The position numbers and the translations under genes were made by a program. This document shows, piece after piece, positions 14,187 through 17,181 of a stretch of DNA of 17,181 nucleotides. Under the pieces are notes generated by a model that was given only the letters and a program-made list of their open reading frames with translations, was not told the origin of the DNA and ran no database searches. Source of the stretch: an uncultured Eudoraea sp. (lineage in GTDB: Bacteria; Bacteroidota; Bacteroidia; Flavobacteriales; Flavobacteriaceae); assembly GCA_905479615.1 (NCBI GenBank), contig CAJQNH010000071.1, positions 1 to 17,181 of the forward strand. The letters run 5' to 3'. How positions within the stretch are numbered: the first letter of the stretch is position 1; each line of letters begins with the position of its first letter.

Positions 14187-14918
14187 TTAGTGTAATAGCT
14201 CCAATTCCTTAAAGGCATATTCCTTTAAAATAGTATCCTCTAATTCCACTACTAAATTGCCTTCCTCAGAGATTCCTCGAATATATCCTGTAAACAACTC
14301 TGAATCCCTGTCTTTGAAAGTAGACGGTTTGTCTTTCCTGAATAGTAACATTTCATAATGCTTACGAATATCAGAAACTTTTCCAGATTCAAATTCACTA
14401 AAAAGTATTTTAAGGTTTAACACTAAGGAGGTGAGCAGCTCTTCAAGATTAAAAGTCGTACCCTTAATTTTTTTTAATGATGAGGCTTTTTTTAAATTTC
14501 CGAATTCTAGTTGATTAACGTTCAATCCGAATCCAATTATCGAAGACTGAATTATATCATTCTTTAAATTATTTTCAATTAGAATACCACATATCTTAAA
14601 ATTACCTGACAGAATGTCGTTAGGCCATTTAACTCGTAAATTTGGTATAAACATTTTTTTAAGTGTGTAGTAAACCGCTAATGAAGAGATTATATTTAAC
14701 AAAAATTGTTCATGAATCCGGAAGTTTTTAAAATACTTTAAAACGCTAAAAGTTAGGTTTTTACCTGCTTCGGATTCCCATTGAGTCCCCATTTGCCCGC
14801 GGCCATTCAACTGCTCAATCGCTGTAACAACTGTATAATCTTCCAGTTTCTCTGAAAGCATTAACTTTTTCAGGTAGGCGTTTGTCGAATCCGTGGCATC
14901 AAGTTTGATCCTTTGCAT
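14187..14918 (-). CDS. birA: Biotin--[acetyl-CoA-carboxylase] ligase, without HTH domain
   Basis: Attaches biotin, through biotinyl-AMP, to the carrier lysine of biotin-dependent carboxylases. The 243 residues contain only the catalytic and small C-terminal domains. The N-terminal DNA-binding domain of E. coli BirA is absent, so this should be a ligase and not a repressor. Motifs are DATDSTNAYL (7-16), the biotinyl-AMP loop NGRGQMGTQW (38-47), VKWPNDIL (96-103) and KICGILIEN (108-116), then a C-terminal barrel around GYIRGISEEGNLVVE. It is divergent from rsfS, with a 94-nt gap. A one-mismatch -7 box on the minus strand (TAACATTG, 14943-14950) lies 24 nt upstream of its start. Confidence 0.93.
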   Translation of the reverse strand: MQRIKLDATDSTNAYLKKLMLSEKLEDYTVVTAIEQLNGRGQMGTQWESEAGKNLTFSVLKYFKNFRIHEQFLLNIISSLAVYYTLKKMFIPNLRVKWPNDILSGNFKICGILIENNLKNDIIQSSIIGFGLNVNQLEFGNLKKASSLKKIKGTTFNLEELLTSLVLNLKILFSEFESGKVSDIRKHYEMLLFRKDKPSTFKDRDSELFTGYIRGISEEGNLVVELEDTILKEYAFKELELLH

Positions 14919-14985
14919 ATAGGCTTGTTCGTTTTTGATCTACAATGTTATGTTAAAAACAATAGCTAAGAAAACAAAAAAACAA

Positions 14986-14993
14986 TAACTTTG
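14986..14993 (+). promoter_or_regulatory. -7 promoter box for rsfS-ftsH
   Basis: TAACTTTG matches TAnnTTTG exactly and ends 19 nt before the rsfS ATG at 15013. No clear TTG lies at the -33 distance. It fits an rsfS-ftsH transcript, since the two genes are only 9 nt apart. Confidence 0.55.
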
Positions 14994-15012
14994 TATAAAT
15001 TAAAATTATTGA

Positions 15013-15390
15013 ATGCAGAAAAGCAAAGCGAGTGCAGATGAGTTAATTACCTTAATCTTAGATGGAATAGAAGAAGTAAAAGGGCTCGAGATAAATGTAC
15101 TTGACCTAAGGGAAATAGAGAATACCGTTTGTGACTACTTTATAATTTGTAATGGCACTTCTAATACGCATGTTAATGCGATAGTAAATTCAATCCAAAA
15201 AACAGTAAGTAAGGCATTAAAAGACAAACCATGGCATATTGAAGGATCTGAAAATGCAGAATGGGTGTTGCTGGACTATGTAAACGTTGTTGTTCATGTA
15301 TTTCAAAAACATATACGAGAATTTTATGATGTGGAGGGACTTTGGGGAGACGCAAAGGTCACTTTGGTAGAAAGTAGTTTTAATCAGTAA
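15013..15390 (+). CDS. rsfS: Ribosomal silencing factor RsfS
   Basis: A 125-residue protein of the RsfS/Iojap family. It binds uL14 on the 50S subunit and blocks joining with the 30S, lowering translation in stationary phase or starvation. Family segments are YFIICNGTSNTHVNAI, the KPWHIEGSENAEWVLLDY stretch and the VHVFQKHIREFYDVEGLWGD tail, all in the expected order and full length. It is the first gene of a pair with ftsH (9-nt gap). Confidence 0.95.
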   Translation: MQKSKASADELITLILDGIEEVKGLEINVLDLREIENTVCDYFIICNGTSNTHVNAIVNSIQKTVSKALKDKPWHIEGSENAEWVLLDYVNVVVHVFQKHIREFYDVEGLWGDAKVTLVESSFNQ

Positions 15391-15399
15391 AAAAAGACA

Positions 15400-17181
15400 A
15401 TGGCAAAAGATAATAATACCCCGCAAAAGAAACCTAGATTCAGTTCTTGGTGGATTTATGGTTTGATTGCAATATTCTTAATTGCTTTCCAATTCTTTGG
15501 AAGCGACAATCTGACCTCCACAAAGAAAACAACTACTTCTGAACTTCAGGAGTACCTGAGAAATGGAGATATTACCAAGATATTGATTATCACCAATACC
15601 AATCAGGCTAAAGTTTTCTTATCTGATGAAGCACTTGCAAAGGATGTACATAAAGATGTATCCGAAAAACCTTTGTTTCCTTCAACAGGCTCAATTCCGC
15701 AATATGTATTGGATTATGGTGATTTGCAAATTTTTCAAAATGAAATAACTGAACTAAAAAAGGAGAATAACTTAGACACCATCGTAGAGTTTGATAAGGA
15801 ATCTAATGTCTTTATGGAGTTGTTGTTATCCATTCTGCCCTTTGTGCTAATTATTGGCATATGGATTTATCTCATGCGAAGGATGTCCGGAGGTGCCGGT
15901 GGAGGTGCCGGTGGTCAGATATTTAATATCGGAAAATCCAAAGCAAAATTATTTGATGAAAAAACCGATACAAGAACTTCCTTCAGGGATGTTGCAGGCT
16001 TAGAAGGGGCTAAAGAAGAAGTCGAAGAAATCGTAGAATTCTTAAAGTTCCCTGATAAGTATACTTCCTTAGGTGGTAAAATTCCTAAAGGAGCCCTCTT
16101 GGTAGGGCCTCCGGGTACTGGTAAAACATTGCTCGCTAAAGCGGTTGCAGGAGAAGCAAAAGTTCCTTTCTTCTCATTGTCTGGTTCAGATTTTGTTGAA
16201 ATGTTTGTTGGCGTAGGTGCTTCAAGAGTTAGGGATCTGTTTAAGCAGGCTAAGGACAAATCTCCGGCAATTATTTTTATAGATGAAATTGATGCTATAG
16301 GACGGGCAAGAGGTAAAAACAATTTCACCGGATCTAATGATGAACGTGAAAATACCTTGAACCAGTTATTAACCGAAATGGATGGTTTTGGTACAAATAC
16401 CAATGTAATTGTATTGGCTGCTACCAACAGAGCTGATGTTTTGGATAAAGCTTTGATGCGTGCAGGTAGATTTGACAGACAGATTTATGTAGATCTTCCG
16501 GATATCCGTGAAAGAAAAGAAATATTTGAAGTACACCTTAGGCCAATAAAAACTTCCGAGACATTGGATCTTGATTTTCTGGCCAGACAAACACCAGGAT
16601 TTTCGGGTGCAGATATAGCTAACGTCTGTAATGAAGCGGCACTAATTGCTGCCCGTAAAGAAAAAAAGGCCGTTGGCAAACAAGACTTCCTTGATGCGGT
16701 AGACCGAATTGTTGGTGGACTTGAAAAAAAGAATAAAATTATTACTCCGGAAGAGAAAAAAACTATTGCCTATCATGAGGCTGGCCACGCAACTGTAAGC
16801 TGGATGCTGGAACATGCTGCGCCATTAGTGAAAGTTACAATAGTACCAAGAGGTCAATCTCTGGGTTCAGCATGGTATTTACCCGAAGAACGCCTTATAG
16901 TTCGTCCTGATCAGATGAAAGATGAAATGTGCGCTACTTTGGGAGGCAGGGCCGCTGAAAAAGTCATGTTTGATAAAATATCTACCGGTGCTCTAAGTGA
17001 TTTGGAAAAAGTTACCAAACAGGCGAGAGCAATGGTAACTGTTTACGGTCTTAATGATAAAATCGGAAACCTGACTTATTATGATTCGTCAGGTCAAAGC
17101 GATTATGGTTTTTCTAAGCCCTATTCAGAACATACTGCCCAGACCATTGATCAAGAAATTTCGGAGTTAATTGAAGAGCAG
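15400..17181 (+). CDS. ftsH: ATP-dependent zinc metalloprotease FtsH (3' end outside window)
   Basis: A membrane-bound AAA+ protease that extracts and degrades membrane and soluble proteins as a hexamer. The visible 594 residues have no stop; typical flavobacterial versions are about 650. The order is: a short cytoplasmic N-terminus, TM1 (about 17-35), a periplasmic region of about 105 residues, TM2 (about 141-162), a Gly-rich linker, and the AAA+ domain. This has Walker A GPPGTGKT (236-243), Walker B IIFIDEID (291-298) and an RAGRFDR second-region-of-homology motif. The protease domain has the zinc motif HEAGH (459-463) and the third ligand Asp534 in STGALSD. The ATG at 15400 lies 9 nt after rsfS. 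All catalytic residues are intact. Confidence 0.96.
   Translation, partial: MAKDNNTPQKKPRFSSWWIYGLIAIFLIAFQFFGSDNLTSTKKTTTSELQEYLRNGDITKILIITNTNQAKVFLSDEALAKDVHKDVSEKPLFPSTGSIPQYVLDYGDLQIFQNEITELKKENNLDTIVEFDKESNVFMELLLSILPFVLIIGIWIYLMRRMSGGAGGGAGGQIFNIGKSKAKLFDEKTDTRTSFRDVAGLEGAKEEVEEIVEFLKFPDKYTSLGGKIPKGALLVGPPGTGKTLLAKAVAGEAKVPFFSLSGSDFVEMFVGVGASRVRDLFKQAKDKSPAIIFIDEIDAIGRARGKNNFTGSNDERENTLNQLLTEMDGFGTNTNVIVLAATNRADVLDKALMRAGRFDRQIYVDLPDIRERKEIFEVHLRPIKTSETLDLDFLARQTPGFSGADIANVCNEAALIAARKEKKAVGKQDFLDAVDRIVGGLEKKNKIITPEEKKTIAYHEAGHATVSWMLEHAAPLVKVTIVPRGQSLGSAWYLPEERLIVRPDQMKDEMCATLGGRAAEKVMFDKISTGALSDLEKVTKQARAMVTVYGLNDKIGNLTYYDSSGQSDYGFSKPYSEHTAQTIDQEISELIEEQ
15889..15912 (+). repeat. ftsH: Two tandem 12-bp units in the FtsH linker
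   Basis: GGAGGTGCCGGT occurs twice back to back and encodes GGAGGGAG directly after the RRMS segment that follows TM2. The exact copy suggests a recent in-frame duplication in the flexible linker between the membrane part and the AAA+ domain. Confidence 0.8.

Overview
The window is an AT-rich stretch of chromosome from a member of the Bacteroidota, most likely a marine-type Flavobacteriaceae. Four things point there. Several genes have a TAnnTTTG -7 promoter box upstream. A tiny bTHX ribosomal protein gene is present. A lipoprotein carries an acidic stretch just after its lipidated cysteine. The housekeeping gene order (rluD / PASTA protein / ddl / coaD ... Nudix / pyrE / SRPBCC / biotin ligase / rsfS / ftsH) is, from memory, the one common in flavobacteria. 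I see no rRNA, tRNA, CRISPR array, insertion sequence or prophage.

Layout. 1-630: 3' part of an M20 metallopeptidase gene. 708-3254 (-): a divergent phosphoenolpyruvate carboxylase. 3507-4175 (-): a uracil-DNA-glycosylase-like protein, divergent from bTHX at 4307-4435 (+). The bTHX gene shares a palindromic CTAG stop with a small lipoprotein gene at 4432-4797 (-). 4855-5616 (-): yaaA. 5714-7330 (-): rluD and a membrane PASTA protein as a tight pair. 7440-8905 (+): ddl then coaD. 9086-12134 (+): a soluble five-PAS histidine kinase overlapping a single-domain response regulator. 12186-12506 (+): decayed remains of an M14 zinc carboxypeptidase gene. 12523-13110 (-): Nudix hydrolase, only 7 nt from the divergent pyrE. 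13118-14156 (+): pyrE and an SRPBCC-fold protein. 14187-14918 (-): biotin-protein ligase. 15013-17181 (+): rsfS and ftsH, the latter cut by the window end.

Most genes are core metabolism or maintenance: anaplerotic carbon fixation, CoA, pyrimidine, biotin and D-Ala-D-Ala synthesis, ribosome modification and silencing, and membrane proteolysis. The accessory part is the kinase/regulator pair and the broken carboxypeptidase next to it. They lie between coaD and the Nudix/pyrE block, which suggests a local rearrangement there.

I found no convincing new multi-gene system. The most useful non-obvious observations are the M14 pseudogene in three frame segments, the pyrE -7 box that contains the start codon of the opposing Nudix gene, the shared CTAG stop, and the two-component pair without an output domain. 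Family assignments come from motif recognition; no database search was run.
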